DNA from: Streptomyces alfalfae
Lineage (GTDB): Bacteria; Actinomycetota; Actinomycetes; Streptomycetales; Streptomycetaceae
DNA length: 64,000 nucleotides
NCBI RefSeq assembly: GCF_004127445.1
Contig: NZ_QEXM01000022.1
Coordinates: 124,001 to 188,000 of the forward strand
Direction: 5' to 3'
This document shows positions 1 to 9,133 of this stretch, piece by piece. Below the pieces are notes generated by a model. It was not told the origin of the DNA, did no database searches, and saw only the letters and a list, made by a program, of their open reading frames with translations. Numbering within the stretch: the first letter of the stretch is position 1; every line of letters begins with the position of its first letter. The position numbers were made by a program, and so were the translations under genes.

Positions 1-1182
1 GCCGTAGCTGCCGCACCTGCGCACGGCCACCAGCTGGTCACCGCCGGCGTAGCCGACGTCCTCGCACTTGCCGACCTTCGGCTTCCACAGCGACTTGCCG
101 GTCACGTCCCAGGCGGCGCCGCCGCTGGAGACACCCGCGCCGGCGGCGATCGTGGTGCCGGAGATGGTGACTTCCTTGAACGTCGCCTTCACGCCGTTGG
201 TCTCGACGCCCTCGGTCCACAGCTTCTTCCCGGACTTCAGGTCGATCGCGGAGACCTTGGAGCAGGGCTCGTAATCGCCCTTCTTGCCCCGCTCGGTCTC
301 CTCCGTGACGACGGCCACGATGCCGTCGTCGGTGACCTCGCGCGACATCGCGCACGTCATCCCGGGAAGCGGGATCGACCACTTCTCCTTGCCGGTGTCC
401 GGGTCGTAGCCGTTCAGCTCGTTGACGCCGGCCTTGGCGTAGACGTCGTCGGTCAGCGCCGAGCCCGTGGCGTTCCAGATCTGGTCCTTGGGGATCTCCG
501 GCTGCGGGAGCTGCATGAGCACCTTGGCCGAGGGGTCGCCCGGGGCCTTCTCCTCGGCCGGGCCCTGGCCGGGCGGGGAGTCGCCACCCTTCTCGCCCTT
601 CTCGCCCCCCTTCCCCTTGCCGTCCGTGCCCTGGGCGGTCTTCTTGGAGTCGTCGTCCTTGGACGAGGCGTACCAGACGCCGCCGCCCACGATCAGCGCG
701 ATCGCGACGACCGCCGCGACGATGACCGCCATCTGGCCGCTGAACTTCCTGCCGCCGCCGGACCCTCCGGGCTGCGGCTGCATCGGCATGGTCGGGGGCT
801 GCTGGTAGCCCTGCTGGTACGGCTGCTGGTAGCCCTGCTGGTACTGCGGCTGCGCCGGCTGCGTCGGGTAGCCGTAGCCCTGGGGCTGCTGCGGGGCCTG
901 GGGGTAGCCGTAGTGCGGCTGGCCCGCCGGGGGCGCCGGCGGGGCGGCGGGTGGCGGGGTCTGCGGCGGCGGGAAGCCCGGGGGCTGCGCGGGCGGGGGC
1001 GTCTGCGGGGCGCCGGGGGCCTGCGGGTAGCCGTAGGACGGCTCCGGGGCCTTGCCGAAGCCTCCGGGCGGAGGGTCCTGCGGGGCGCCGAAACCACCGG
1101 CCGGGGGTTCCTGGGGCGCGCCGAAGCCGCCCTGCGGGGGCTCGTTCGGCGGCTGCTGGGGAGGCTGGGGCGGCTGGGTCAT
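1..1182 (-). CDS. Membrane-anchored PQQ-like beta-propeller protein (C-terminus cut by window edge)
   Basis: The reading frame starts at ATG 1182 and runs off the window at base 1. The first 150 residues are a Pro/Gln/Gly/Tyr-rich cytoplasmic tail with repeated GYPQ and YQQ motifs. One transmembrane segment (about residues 155-175, AVIVAAVVAIALIVGGGVW) follows, then a charged Lys/Gly/Asp linker. The visible exported part shows PQQ-like repeat blades (a DPDTGKEKW-type turn and 'AIDLKSGKKLW'). The next gene upstream (ends 1274) has the same architecture and the same MTQPP start, so the two are tandem paralogues. Such proteins are common in Streptomyces near this locus. Their ligand is unknown and no catalytic residues are visible. 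Both were probably transcribed together (91-bp gap). Confidence 0.85.
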   Translation of the reverse strand, partial: MTQPPQPPQQPPNEPPQGGFGAPQEPPAGGFGAPQDPPPGGFGKAPEPSYGYPQAPGAPQTPPPAQPPGFPPPQTPPPAAPPAPPAGQPHYGYPQAPQQPQGYGYPTQPAQPQYQQGYQQPYQQGYQQPPTMPMQPQPGGSGGGRKFSGQMAVIVAAVVAIALIVGGGVWYASSKDDDSKKTAQGTDGKGKGGEKGEKGGDSPPGQGPAEEKAPGDPSAKVLMQLPQPEIPKDQIWNATGSALTDDVYAKAGVNELNGYDPDTGKEKWSIPLPGMTCAMSREVTDDGIVAVVTEETERGKKGDYEPCSKVSAIDLKSGKKLWTEGVETNGVKATFKEVTISGTTIAAGAGVSSGGAAWDVTGKSLWKPKVGKCEDVGYAGGDQLVAVRRCGSYG

Positions 1183-1273
1183 GACGTCGTCTATTCCTTG
1201 GGACGCTTGGGGAGCTCGGGGTGGCGCCGGAAGACGCCCGGGATCGAGAGGGTGCACCGGGTGCGGCGCGGGA

Positions 1274-3064
1274 TCACTTGCCGTAGGCCAGCATCAGCTT
1301 GGACCGGCCGGACGTTCCCGTGATGCTGGTGGTGGAGATGTAGAAGCGCCCGTCCACGTAGTCGACGGCCTTCGAGTAGAAGCCGCTCTCGATCTTCGCC
1401 GTGCCCTTCGGGTGCTGGAGAAGGGTCTTCGGCGTGTGCGAACCCGACGTCGCGATGGACACGACCCGGCCGCCGGAGGCGTAGGACGGGGTGACGTAGG
1501 CGATCAGCTCACCGTCCTCGGCCTTCAGCGGGAGCATCGTTTCCTCCAGCGGCGACTTGACGCGCCAGGCCTCCTTGCCGGTGGACAGGCTGAACGCCAC
1601 GACCTCGTTGGCGCCGCTCTTCTCGTCCGTCGGCAGGTAGAGGTACTTGTCGTCGTTCACCGCGCCGAGGCATCCGGTGAGGTCACGGCTGAGGATGGAG
1701 GACTCGCACTCGGGCGCGAAGCCGTCCTTGGTGACGAGTTCGGAGCGGGTCTCGTCGCTGTTGGGCTTCAGCACCGAGACGTTCCACTTGTTCTTGTCCT
1801 CGTTCTCCAGGTACACGACCGTCGGGCTGACCGAGTAGAGCTTCTTGACGCGCCAGCCCTTGGGGAACTTCTTGGTCCACAGGGCCCTGCCGGTGCGCGG
1901 GTCGAGCTGCTGGAGCTCGTCGTGCTCGTTGTCCGTGCTCGCCCCACAGGACAGCGCCCGTACGAGCTTCTTGCCCTCGGCCGCGAACCCGTTGGGGAAG
2001 CAGGTGCCCTCGTCCTTCTTCTCCGAGACGTAGAGCTTCTTGCCGTCGCTCATCCGCAGCGCGGTGCCGGACTGGTCGCGGCCGACCATCAGCACGTCGC
2101 CGACGAGGGTGAGGGTGCTCTGCGAGGCGAAGTCGAAGAGGCCCTCCTCCTTGACCGGCTTGCCCCAGCCCTTGTCACCGGTCTTCAGGTCGATGACCTG
2201 GAGCTGGTTGCACTTGGCGCTGCTCTTGGCGCTGTCCTTGAAGGCGACCACGATCTTGCCGTCGTCGGTGGCCTTCTCGGTGGCGGCGCAGATCTTCTGC
2301 GGGAACGTGATGGGGTCCCACGCGACGTCGCCCGAGCCCACCTCGTAGGCGAAGAGCTGCTTGTACGCGGCCTTGACGACCGTGTCGCCCTCGATCCACA
2401 TGCCCGGGGCGTCGCCGCCGGAGCCGGGGACCTTGGGGGCCTCCTTGTACCAGAGGACCTTGGCCTCGCCGGGCTTGCGGCCCTCGTTGAGGTCCTCCTT
2501 GCCCTCGTTGCCGTCGCCGTCACCGGTGCCGGGATCGGCGGGCACGGAGGCGGAGGGCTTGGGGTCCTTGTTCTTCGACTCGGGTTTCTTCCCGCCGTCG
2601 TCACCGCCGACGACGGCGTACGTGACACCGCCCGCGACCAGCAGCGCGGCCACGGCCGCCGCGACGACCACCACGAGCTTCTTGCGCCCGCCCCTGCCGC
2701 CACCCCCTCCGGCGGGGAACTGCGGCTGGGTCGGGGGCTGCTGGGGGTAGCCGTACTGCGGCTGGTTGCCGTACGGGCCCGGCTGCTGCGGCTGCCCGTA
2801 GGGACCGGGCTGCTGGCCGTAGGGGCCCGGCTGCTGGTAGGAACCCGACTGCTGGGGCTGGGCCGGCTGGCCGTACGGGCCCGCGGGCGGCGGGGTCTGC
2901 GGGTAGCCGTATCCCGGCTGGGGCCGACCCGGCTGCGGGGCGGCGGGCGGCTGCTGCGCGGGCGGCTGCGGCGGCCCGCCCGGTGGCTGCTGCGCCCCTC
3001 CTTGCCGTGGATCCTGCGGAGCTCCGAAGCCGCCGGACGGCGGCTGGTTGGGCGGCTGAGTCAT
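1274..3064 (-). CDS. Membrane-anchored PQQ-like beta-propeller protein
   Basis: A 596-residue paralogue of the neighbouring downstream gene. ATG 3064 is preferred over ATG 3082 because a GGGGGAAG ribosome-binding site lies 6-8 bases upstream of it and the resulting MTQPP N-terminus matches the paralogue. Residues 1-125 are a low-complexity Pro/Gln/Gly/Tyr tail (PYGQQ, GYPQ repeats). A poly-Gly/Arg-Lys stop-transfer patch and one transmembrane helix (about 130-155) follow, then an acidic/Lys linker. The rest (about 205-596) is an extracytoplasmic PQQ/quinoprotein-like propeller with repeats such as 'LDPRTGRALW' and 'FSLSTGKEAW'. No enzyme residues for a true quinoprotein are evident, so a sensory or scaffold role is inferred. 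The function is unknown. Confidence 0.88.
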   Translation of the reverse strand: MTQPPNQPPSGGFGAPQDPRQGGAQQPPGGPPQPPAQQPPAAPQPGRPQPGYGYPQTPPPAGPYGQPAQPQQSGSYQQPGPYGQQPGPYGQPQQPGPYGNQPQYGYPQQPPTQPQFPAGGGGGRGGRKKLVVVVAAAVAALLVAGGVTYAVVGGDDGGKKPESKNKDPKPSASVPADPGTGDGDGNEGKEDLNEGRKPGEAKVLWYKEAPKVPGSGGDAPGMWIEGDTVVKAAYKQLFAYEVGSGDVAWDPITFPQKICAATEKATDDGKIVVAFKDSAKSSAKCNQLQVIDLKTGDKGWGKPVKEEGLFDFASQSTLTLVGDVLMVGRDQSGTALRMSDGKKLYVSEKKDEGTCFPNGFAAEGKKLVRALSCGASTDNEHDELQQLDPRTGRALWTKKFPKGWRVKKLYSVSPTVVYLENEDKNKWNVSVLKPNSDETRSELVTKDGFAPECESSILSRDLTGCLGAVNDDKYLYLPTDEKSGANEVVAFSLSTGKEAWRVKSPLEETMLPLKAEDGELIAYVTPSYASGGRVVSIATSGSHTPKTLLQHPKGTAKIESGFYSKAVDYVDGRFYISTTSITGTSGRSKLMLAYGK

Positions 3065-3146
3065 CAGCGCTTCCCCCTTCACTGATTTTCGGCACGCCAG
3101 AGGGTGCTTTCAGGTCAGCCTTTCTATCACCCTGAACCCGTACGAG

Positions 3147-3190
3147 ACGGGGCCGGTCCTGCCCCTGTTCCCAAGGGAGGACCGGCCCGT
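3147..3190 (-). terminator. Intrinsic terminator of the ABC-F gene
   Basis: A 13-bp stem (ACGG(G)GCCGGTCCT pairing with AGGACCGGCCCGT, one bulged G) with a 17-base loop lies 33 bases past the ABC-F stop codon and ahead of the propeller gene. It would separate the two transcripts. Confidence 0.7.
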
Positions 3191-3222
3191 GATGCGTCCG
3201 TTACGCGACTTCCACGAGAGCT

Positions 3223-5040
3223 CTACGCGTCTTCCGCGAGCTCCAGCCAGCGCATTTCCAACTCCTCGCGCTCACCCGTCAATTCACGCAACTCGGCGTC
3301 CAGTTTGGCCACCTTCTCGAAGTCCGTGGCGTTATCGGCGATTTGGGCGTGCAGCTTGCTCTCCTTCTCGGAGACCTTGTCCAGCTGCCGCTCGATCTTC
3401 TGGAGTTCCTTCTTGGCGGCGCGGGCGTCCGCGGCCGAAACGGTCTTCGCCGCGGCCGGCCGCTCCGACGCCGGTGCCTGCGCCGAGGCGGGGGCGGACT
3501 CGGTCATCCGCTGCCGCCGCTCCAGGTACTCGTCGATGCCGCGCGGCAGCATCCGCATGGTGGCGTCGCCCAGGAGCGCGTACACCTTGTCCGTGGTGCG
3601 CTCGACGAAGAACCGGTCGTGGGAGATCACGACCATGGAGCCGGGCCAGCCGTCGAGCACGTCCTCCAGCTGCGTCAGCGTCTCGATGTCGAGGTCGTTG
3701 GTCGGCTCGTCGAGGAAGAGGACGTTCGGCTCGTCCATGAGGAGCCGCAGGAGCTGGAGCCTGCGCCGCTCGCCGCCGGAGAGGTCGCCGACCGGCGTCC
3801 ACTGCTTCTCCTTGCTGAACCCGAACGTCTCGCAGAGCTGGCCCGCGGTCATCTCGCGGCCCTTGCCGAGGTCGACGCGCTCGCGCACCTGCTGCACGGC
3901 CTCGAGGACCCGCAGCGTCGGCTTCAGCTCGGCGACCTCCTGCGAGAGGTAGGCCAGCTTCACCGTCTTGCCGACGGCGATCCGCCCGGCCACCGGCTGC
4001 ACGTCGCCGTCGCTGCGGGCGGCGTCGGCCATCGCGCGCAGCAGCGAGGTCTTGCCCGCGCCGTTCACGCCGACCAGGCCGATGCGGTCGCCGGGGCCCA
4101 GCTGCCAGGTCAGGTGCTTGAGCAGCAGCTTCGGGCCGGCCTGCACGGAGACGTCCTCAAGGTCGAAGACGGTCTTGCCGAGCCGCGTGGTGGCGAACTT
4201 CATCAGCTCGCTGCGGTCGCGGGGCGGCGGGACGTCCGCGATCAGTTCGTTGGCGGCCTCGATGCGGAACTTCGGCTTGCTGGTGCGGGCCGGGGCGCCG
4301 CGGCGCAGCCAGGCCAGCTCCTTGCGCATGAGGTTCTGCCGCTTGGTCTCCTCGGTGGCCGCGATGCGCTCGCGCTCGGCGCGCGCGAAGACGTAGTCGG
4401 AGTAGCCGCCCTCGTACTCGAAGACCGAACCGCGCTGCACGTCCCACATGCGGGTGCAGACCTGGTCGAGGAACCACCGGTCGTGGGTGACGCACACGAG
4501 CGCCGAGCGGCGGGCGCGCAGGTGCCCGGCCAGCCAGGCGATGCCCTCGACGTCCAGGTGGTTGGTGGGCTCGTCGAGGACGATCAGGTCCTGCTCGGCG
4601 ATGAGCAGCTTGGCGAGCGCGATGCGTCTGCGCTCGCCGCCGGAGAGCGGGCCGATGACGGTGTCGAGTCCCTGGGGGAAGCCCGGCAGGTCGAGCCCGC
4701 CGAAGAGACCGGTGAGCACGTCCCTGATCTTGGCGCTGCCCGCCCACTCGTGGTCGGCGAGGTCGCCGATGACCTCGTGCCTGACGGTGGCCTCGGGGTC
4801 GAGGGAGTCGTGCTGGGTCAGCACGCCGAGCCGCAGCCCGCCGTTGTGCGTGACCCGCCCGGTGTCGGCCTCCTCCAGCTTGGCGAGCATCCGGATCAGG
4901 GTGGTCTTCCCGTCGCCGTTGCGGCCCACGACCCCGATCCTGTCCCCCTCGGACACGCCGAGTGAGACGCCGTCGAGCAGGGCACGGGTGCCGTACACCT
5001 TGCTGACTGCCTCGACATTGACCAGATTGACGGCGGCCAT
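3223..5040 (-). CDS. ABC-F family ATPase (ribosome-associated, EttA/Uup type)
   Basis: A soluble 605-residue protein with two nucleotide-binding domains and no membrane segments, as in ABC-F proteins that act on the ribosomal E site (translation control, antibiotic protection or ribosome quality control). NBD1: Walker A GRNGDGKTT (about 39-47), signature LSGGERRR (about 133), Walker B LIVLDEPTN. A charged linker (about 235-300) follows. NBD2: GVNGAGKTS (about 325), LSGGERRRLQLL (about 420), LFLDEPTNDLD (about 440). A C-terminal Lys/Glu coiled coil (about 530-600) resembles the Uup C-terminal arm. All catalytic motifs are intact. Sequence alone does not tell EttA-, Uup- or resistance-type members apart, although the long C-terminal coiled coil favours Uup-like. 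Confidence 0.93.
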   Translation of the reverse strand: MAAVNLVNVEAVSKVYGTRALLDGVSLGVSEGDRIGVVGRNGDGKTTLIRMLAKLEEADTGRVTHNGGLRLGVLTQHDSLDPEATVRHEVIGDLADHEWAGSAKIRDVLTGLFGGLDLPGFPQGLDTVIGPLSGGERRRIALAKLLIAEQDLIVLDEPTNHLDVEGIAWLAGHLRARRSALVCVTHDRWFLDQVCTRMWDVQRGSVFEYEGGYSDYVFARAERERIAATEETKRQNLMRKELAWLRRGAPARTSKPKFRIEAANELIADVPPPRDRSELMKFATTRLGKTVFDLEDVSVQAGPKLLLKHLTWQLGPGDRIGLVGVNGAGKTSLLRAMADAARSDGDVQPVAGRIAVGKTVKLAYLSQEVAELKPTLRVLEAVQQVRERVDLGKGREMTAGQLCETFGFSKEKQWTPVGDLSGGERRRLQLLRLLMDEPNVLFLDEPTNDLDIETLTQLEDVLDGWPGSMVVISHDRFFVERTTDKVYALLGDATMRMLPRGIDEYLERRQRMTESAPASAQAPASERPAAAKTVSAADARAAKKELQKIERQLDKVSEKESKLHAQIADNATDFEKVAKLDAELRELTGEREELEMRWLELAEDA

Positions 5041-5071
5041 TTCACTCCTGACAGGGGGGATCGATCGATCC

Positions 5072-6406
5072 TCAAGCGTAGTCGCCGACAGCGCCCCTCC
5101 CCACCCGCTCCACCAGCAGCCAGCCCGCGAGGGTCATGGCCACCGCCGCCGGGGCCGTGACGTGGACGGCTATGAGGAGCGCCGAGCGGCCTTCCAGGAG
5201 GCCGGCGAAGCCGACCATGGACAGACCGAGGACGCCGAAGAGGCAGAGCGTGACGCCGAGGGCCGCCGCGGGACCCGAGGCCGGGGCGGGCCGCCGGGGG
5301 GCGCTCGGGCGTTCGAAGCGCCGGAAGAGGGCGACGAAGGCGGCCGTCACGACCGCCGCGGCCGCCATGCGCGGCAGGACCTGCGCCCACCAGGGCGCCG
5401 AGGCCGGCTCGGGGAGGGGCACGTCCAGGGCGAGCTGCGCCCCGTACACCGCGAGCATGGCGGTCAGGTGCCAGAGGAACGCCGTCATGGAGATCCCGTT
5501 GGCCGCGACCACCCCGCGCCACACGCGCGGCCTCGCCAGCCACCTGCTCGCCGGGGCGCGCAGCAGTTCCACCGCGCCGACCAGCCACAGGCCGTGGCAG
5601 AGGAGGGCGAAGGTGGGCGGCGCCATGTTCGAGACGCGTTCGCCCGGCATGCCGACCATGGAGAGGGGATACGGGCCGAGGGCGACGAGCAGTGCGGCGA
5701 CCGCGAGCCCCGTACCCGCCATGGCGTACGGCATCCGCAGGCGTCCGTCGGCGCGCAGGAAGCCGAGCTGGTGCACCGCGAGCCAGACGAAGGCGAAGTT
5801 CAGGAACTCGACGTACGGCACGCCGAACGCGAAGCGCGCCACGTCGACCGCGCCCGCCGCCGTCACGAGCGCGCCGAACGCGCCCCAGCCCCACCGCTCG
5901 TGCAGCCGCAGCAGCGGCGGGGTGAGGGCGACCATCGCCAGGTAGACGCCGATGAACCACAGCGGCTGCGCGACGAGCCGCAACGCCACGTCGAGCAGTC
6001 CGCCGCCCTGCCCGAGGAGTTGCAGCGCCAGCGCCGCCGCACCCCACACCCCGATGAAGACCATGGTGGGCCGCAGCAGCCGCTGGAGGCGTGCCCGGAG
6101 GAAGGCCGAGTAGACGGAAGGGCCCTCGGACCCGCGGCTGAGCGAGCGGTAGGACAGGGCGTGCGAGAAGCCGCCGACGAAGAAGAACACCGGCATGATC
6201 TGGAGTGCCCAGGTGAGGATCTGCAGACCGGGCACGACGGCGAGGAGGTTGCCGACCTCGGCACGGCCGTCGTCGCCGACGGCCACGGCCGCCATCAGCC
6301 AGTGCCCGACGACGACCGTGCCGAGCGAGGCCACGCGCAGCAGGTCGATGTACCGGTCGCGCCCGGGGGGCGTCTTCCCGGCCAGTTCACGAACGCTTGA
6401 TCCCAT
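5072..6406 (-). CDS. Acyltransferase family 3 membrane protein
   Basis: A 444-residue polytopic membrane protein. The N-terminal segment has the family hallmark RYIDLLRVASLGTVVVGHW, whose His is the conserved catalytic-site residue of acyltransferase-3 (OafA/OatA-like) proteins. Multiple hydrophobic segments follow across the whole length. These enzymes transfer acyl groups to extracytoplasmic sugars or lipids, but the substrate cannot be read here. The gene starts 31 bases upstream of the ABC-F gene in transcription order and ends close to its start. The C-terminus carries hydrophobic segments rather than a separate SGNH domain. Confidence 0.85.
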   Translation of the reverse strand: MGSSVRELAGKTPPGRDRYIDLLRVASLGTVVVGHWLMAAVAVGDDGRAEVGNLLAVVPGLQILTWALQIMPVFFFVGGFSHALSYRSLSRGSEGPSVYSAFLRARLQRLLRPTMVFIGVWGAAALALQLLGQGGGLLDVALRLVAQPLWFIGVYLAMVALTPPLLRLHERWGWGAFGALVTAAGAVDVARFAFGVPYVEFLNFAFVWLAVHQLGFLRADGRLRMPYAMAGTGLAVAALLVALGPYPLSMVGMPGERVSNMAPPTFALLCHGLWLVGAVELLRAPASRWLARPRVWRGVVAANGISMTAFLWHLTAMLAVYGAQLALDVPLPEPASAPWWAQVLPRMAAAAVVTAAFVALFRRFERPSAPRRPAPASGPAAALGVTLCLFGVLGLSMVGFAGLLEGRSALLIAVHVTAPAAVAMTLAGWLLVERVGRGAVGDYA

Positions 6407-6481
6407 GTACGTACGGTCGCGTGCCGCCGGGCCGGGCGTCAGCGCGCACGTACTCAGATGTGCGCCTGAGTACGCGGGCTC

Positions 6482-7369
6482 TCAGAGCAGGGTGGCCCCC
6501 GGGGCCGGGGAGTGCGCCACGCGTGCCGTGCGGCAGGTGCCGGAGGCGGTGAGGGCGTCGGCCACCGTGCGCGCGGACGCGGCGTCGGCCGTGAGGAACG
6601 CCGTCGTCGGCCCGGACCCCGAGACCAGCGCGGCCAGGGCGCCGGCCGCCGTGCCGGTGGCGAGGGTCTCAGAGAGCGAGGGGAACAGGGAGAGCGCCGC
6701 GGGCTGGAGGTCGTTGGTGACCGAGGCGGCGAGGGCCTCCACGTCGCCCTTGCGCAGGGCTTCGAGCAGCGCCGGGGACGCCTCGGGGGCGGGGGCGGCC
6801 GAGGTGAGCCGGTCGAACTCGCGGTACACGGCGGGCGTGGAGAGCCCCCCGTCGGCCACGGCGAACACCCAGTGGAAGCCGCCTCCGACCTCCAAGGGCT
6901 CCAGCTTCTCGCCCCGGCCGGTGCCGAGCGCGGCTCCGCCGACGAGGCTGAACGGCACATCGCTGCCCAACTCCGCGCAGATGCCGAGCAGTTCCTCACG
7001 CGTGGCCCCGGTGCCCCACAGCGCGTCGCACGCCGCGAGCGCGCCCGCGGCGTCCGCGCTGCCGCCCGCCATGCCGCCGGCGACGGGGATGTCCTTGGCG
7101 ATGTGGATGTGCACGGCCCCGCTGATCCCGTGCCGCTCGGCGAGGAGGTCGGCGGCGCGGGCGGCGAGGTTCGTCCGGTCCAGCGGCACCTGGTCGGAGC
7201 CCGGGCCCTCGCAGGTGATCCGCGGCCGGTCGGCGGGGGCGACCGTGACCTCGTCGTAGAGCCCGACGGCGAGGAAGACGTTGGCGAGGTCGTGGAAGCC
7301 GTCGGGGCGGGCCGCGCCCACGGCGAGCTGGACGTTGACCTTGGCGGGGACCCGTGCCGTCACGCTCAC
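6482..7369 (-). CDS. ispE: 4-diphosphocytidyl-2-C-methyl-D-erythritol kinase
   Basis: GHMP-superfamily kinase (295 aa) that phosphorylates CDP-methylerythritol with ATP in the MEP pathway to isopentenyl diphosphate, in the cytoplasm. Visible motifs are the N-terminal substrate-binding stretch [10 protein letters not shown] (Lys and Asn conserved), the ATP-binding GHMP loop [16 protein letters not shown] (about residues 93-108), and the C-terminal motif SGSGPTTAF. The start codon overlaps the stop of rsmA by 4 bases (ATGA type), so the two are translationally coupled. This rsmA-ispE pair is a conserved order in actinobacteria. The length is normal for the family. Confidence 0.96.
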   Translation of the reverse strand: MSVTARVPAKVNVQLAVGAARPDGFHDLANVFLAVGLYDEVTVAPADRPRITCEGPGSDQVPLDRTNLAARAADLLAERHGISGAVHIHIAKDIPVAGGMAGGSADAAGALAACDALWGTGATREELLGICAELGSDVPFSLVGGAALGTGRGEKLEPLEVGGGFHWVFAVADGGLSTPAVYREFDRLTSAAPAPEASPALLEALRKGDVEALAASVTNDLQPAALSLFPSLSETLATGTAAGALAALVSGSGPTTAFLTADAASARTVADALTASGTCRTARVAHSPAPGATLL

Positions 7370-8232
7370 GCGGCGGCCTCCTTGTGCTCGGCGATACGCG
7401 CGAACTCCTCCACCGTCAGGGCCTCGCCGCGCGCCTGCGGCGAGACGCCGGCGGCGACCAGGGCGGCCTCCGCCCGGGGGGCGGAACCGGCCCAGCCGGA
7501 CAGGGCGGCCCGCAGCGTCTTCCTGCGCTGCGCGAAGGCGGCGTCGACGACGGCGAAGACCTCGCGCTTGGACGCGCTGGTCTTGACCGGCTCGGCGCGC
7601 CGCACCAGCGACACGAGGCCGGAGTCGACGTTCGGGGCGGGCCAGAACACGTTCCGCCCGATCGATCCGGCGCGCTTCACTTCGGCGTACCAGTTCGCCT
7701 TCACGGACGGCACCCCGTACACCCGCGAGCCGGGTCCCGCGGCGAGCCGGTCGGCGACCTCGGCCTGCACCATCACGAGGGTGCGCTCGATGCTCGGGAA
7801 GGTGTCGAGCATGTGCAGCAGCACGGGGACGGCGACGTTGTACGGGAGGTTGGCGACGAGCGCGGTCGGGGCGGGGCCCGGCAGCTCGCTCACCAGCATG
7901 GCGTCGCTGTGCACCAGGTCGAAGGCGCCGGCCTTCTGCGGGAGGCGGGCCCCGATGGTCGCGGGGAGCGCGCTCGCGAGTACGTCGTCGATCTCCACGG
8001 CGGTGACGTGGGAGGCGGTCTCCAGCAGGGCCAGCGTCAGGGAGCCGAGGCCCGGGCCGACCTCGACGACCGCGTCGTCCGGGCCGACGTCCGCGGTGCG
8101 GACGATGCGGCGGACGGTGTTGGCGTCGATGACGAAGTTCTGGCCGCGCTGCTTGGTCGGGCGTACGCCGAGGGCAGCGGCCAGTTCGCGGATGTCGGCG
8201 GGGCCGAGGAGGGCGCCGTGCTCAGTGCTCAC
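7366..8232 (-). CDS. rsmA: 16S rRNA (adenine1518/1519-N6)-dimethyltransferase
   Basis: KsgA/RsmA (288 aa), which dimethylates two adjacent adenines in the helix 45 loop of 16S rRNA using S-adenosylmethionine during late 30S assembly. Seen are the family N-terminal motif QRGQNFVID, the SAM-binding motif [12 protein letters not shown] (about residues 58-69), an acidic motif II (VEIDDVL), and the catalytic NLPYNVAVP motif (about 124-132). The C-terminal helical domain follows. The stop overlaps the ispE start by 4 bases. Confidence 0.96.
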   Translation of the reverse strand: MSTEHGALLGPADIRELAAALGVRPTKQRGQNFVIDANTVRRIVRTADVGPDDAVVEVGPGLGSLTLALLETASHVTAVEIDDVLASALPATIGARLPQKAGAFDLVHSDAMLVSELPGPAPTALVANLPYNVAVPVLLHMLDTFPSIERTLVMVQAEVADRLAAGPGSRVYGVPSVKANWYAEVKRAGSIGRNVFWPAPNVDSGLVSLVRRAEPVKTSASKREVFAVVDAAFAQRRKTLRAALSGWAGSAPRAEAALVAAGVSPQARGEALTVEEFARIAEHKEAAA

Positions 8233-8356
8233 GCCCCCAGGTTACGGGCCCTGGCCCCTGGGCCCCGCCTCACCTCCTCACCCCGCGGCCGTGCCCTCAC
8301 CCCCGCTCCGCCCCACCCGAAACCCTCCTGCCCGCCTTGGCCCCACCGGTCCCCGG

Positions 8357-8492
8357 CCCCGCCGCCTCGGTCCCCGCCCGCTGTTCCCTGCCCCGCCGCC
8401 TCGGTCCCCGCCTGCTGTTCCCTGCCCCGCCGCCTCGGTCCCCGCCGGGTCTCCCCTGCCCCGCCGCCTCGGTCCCCGCCTGCTGTTCCCTG
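8357..8492. repeat. Four contiguous 34-bp direct repeats
   Basis: Units begin at 8357, 8391, 8425 and 8459, each starting CCCCGCCGCCTCGGTCCCCG. Copies 2 and 4 appear identical, copy 1 differs at one base, and copy 3 differs in its last third. There are no spacers, so this is not a CRISPR array. Confidence 0.9.
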
Positions 8493-8540
8493 CCCCGCCG
8501 CTCCGCGGCGGACGTCTCCCACCCACCCGCCCGTTACCCC

Positions 8541-8651
8541 GCAGGGGCGCGCGGACGTAGGGGCCCGGAGGGGCCCCGCAGGGGCGCGTGGGCGTAGAAG
8601 CCCGGAGGGACTCCGCAGGGGCGCGTGGGCGTAGGGGACCGGGGGGGGGAC
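8541..8651. repeat. Three 37-bp direct repeats
   Basis: GCAGGGGCGCG followed by a GG(G/A)CGTAG-type core recurs at 8541, 8578 and 8615, a period of 37 bases, with a degenerate continuation towards 8700. Confidence 0.8.
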
Positions 8652-8802
8652 TCCCAGGGCGCTTGGGTCTGTTGGCCCGCAAGGACGCGTGGGCCTGTTG
8701 GCCGGGGCGCGTCGGCCTGGAGGCGTGGGAGGGGGGCGTTGTGGTGCTGTGGGAGCAAGCCGTTGCGGGGCGCAGGCCGGATCGACACCGGAGGGGACGT
8801 GT

Positions 8803-8893
8803 CGGTATGTCCGCCCGGAGCACGGCACGCACGGCTCCGGAGTGCCGAAGCGGCCATTCGGTCACGCAGGCGATAGCGAGGACGGACATACCG
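8803..8893. repeat. Perfect 11-bp inverted repeat around an 69-base core
   Basis: CGGTATGTCCG (8803-8813) and its exact reverse complement CGGACATACCG (8883-8893) flank GC-rich sequence that contains further short dyads. The role is unknown. It could be a structured 5' leader or a remnant of a small non-autonomous element. Confidence 0.55.
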
Positions 8894-8937
8894 GCGCGGC
8901 CCCGCCCCACAACGGCGAGGCACAGAACACCGACCCC

Positions 8938-9003
8938 ACCCGCACCCGGACCCGGACCCGGCCTCCGGACCCGCACCCGCACCCGCACCCGCACCCGCAC
9001 CCA
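8938..9003. repeat. Hexanucleotide (ACCCGC/ACCCGG)n tract
   Basis: About ten consecutive 6-base units of ACCCGN type, interrupted once near 8960-8970. This is a simple-sequence array. Confidence 0.85.
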
Positions 9004-9133
9004 AGCCGACCCCAAGCCGCCCCCACCAACCAGCGAGGCAGAGACCACACCAACCAGCGAGGCAGGAGACCACGTACCGGCGCGTCCCGAGCGCCCCGCC
9101 CCGAAGGGCCAGCGACCGGCACCGCCCCGGGCG

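Larger units (their letters stand above)
8233..9133. other. Gene-free, repeat-rich spacer between rsmA and the Rpf gene
   Basis: I see no credible coding region in these roughly 900 bases. Open frames exist on both strands but are Pro/Arg/Gly low-complexity translations of simple repeats. The stretch contains several independent direct-repeat arrays and one long-spaced inverted repeat, listed separately. Confidence 0.6.

Noticed and set aside
1052..3085. Long plus-strand frame opposite the first propeller genes
   Set aside because: Antisense shadow (Val/Leu/Gly/Arg rich). It crosses the gap between two good minus-strand genes and has no recognisable domain.
8357..8492. Possible CRISPR array
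   Set aside because: The 34-bp units are directly adjacent without unique spacers and no cas genes are present.
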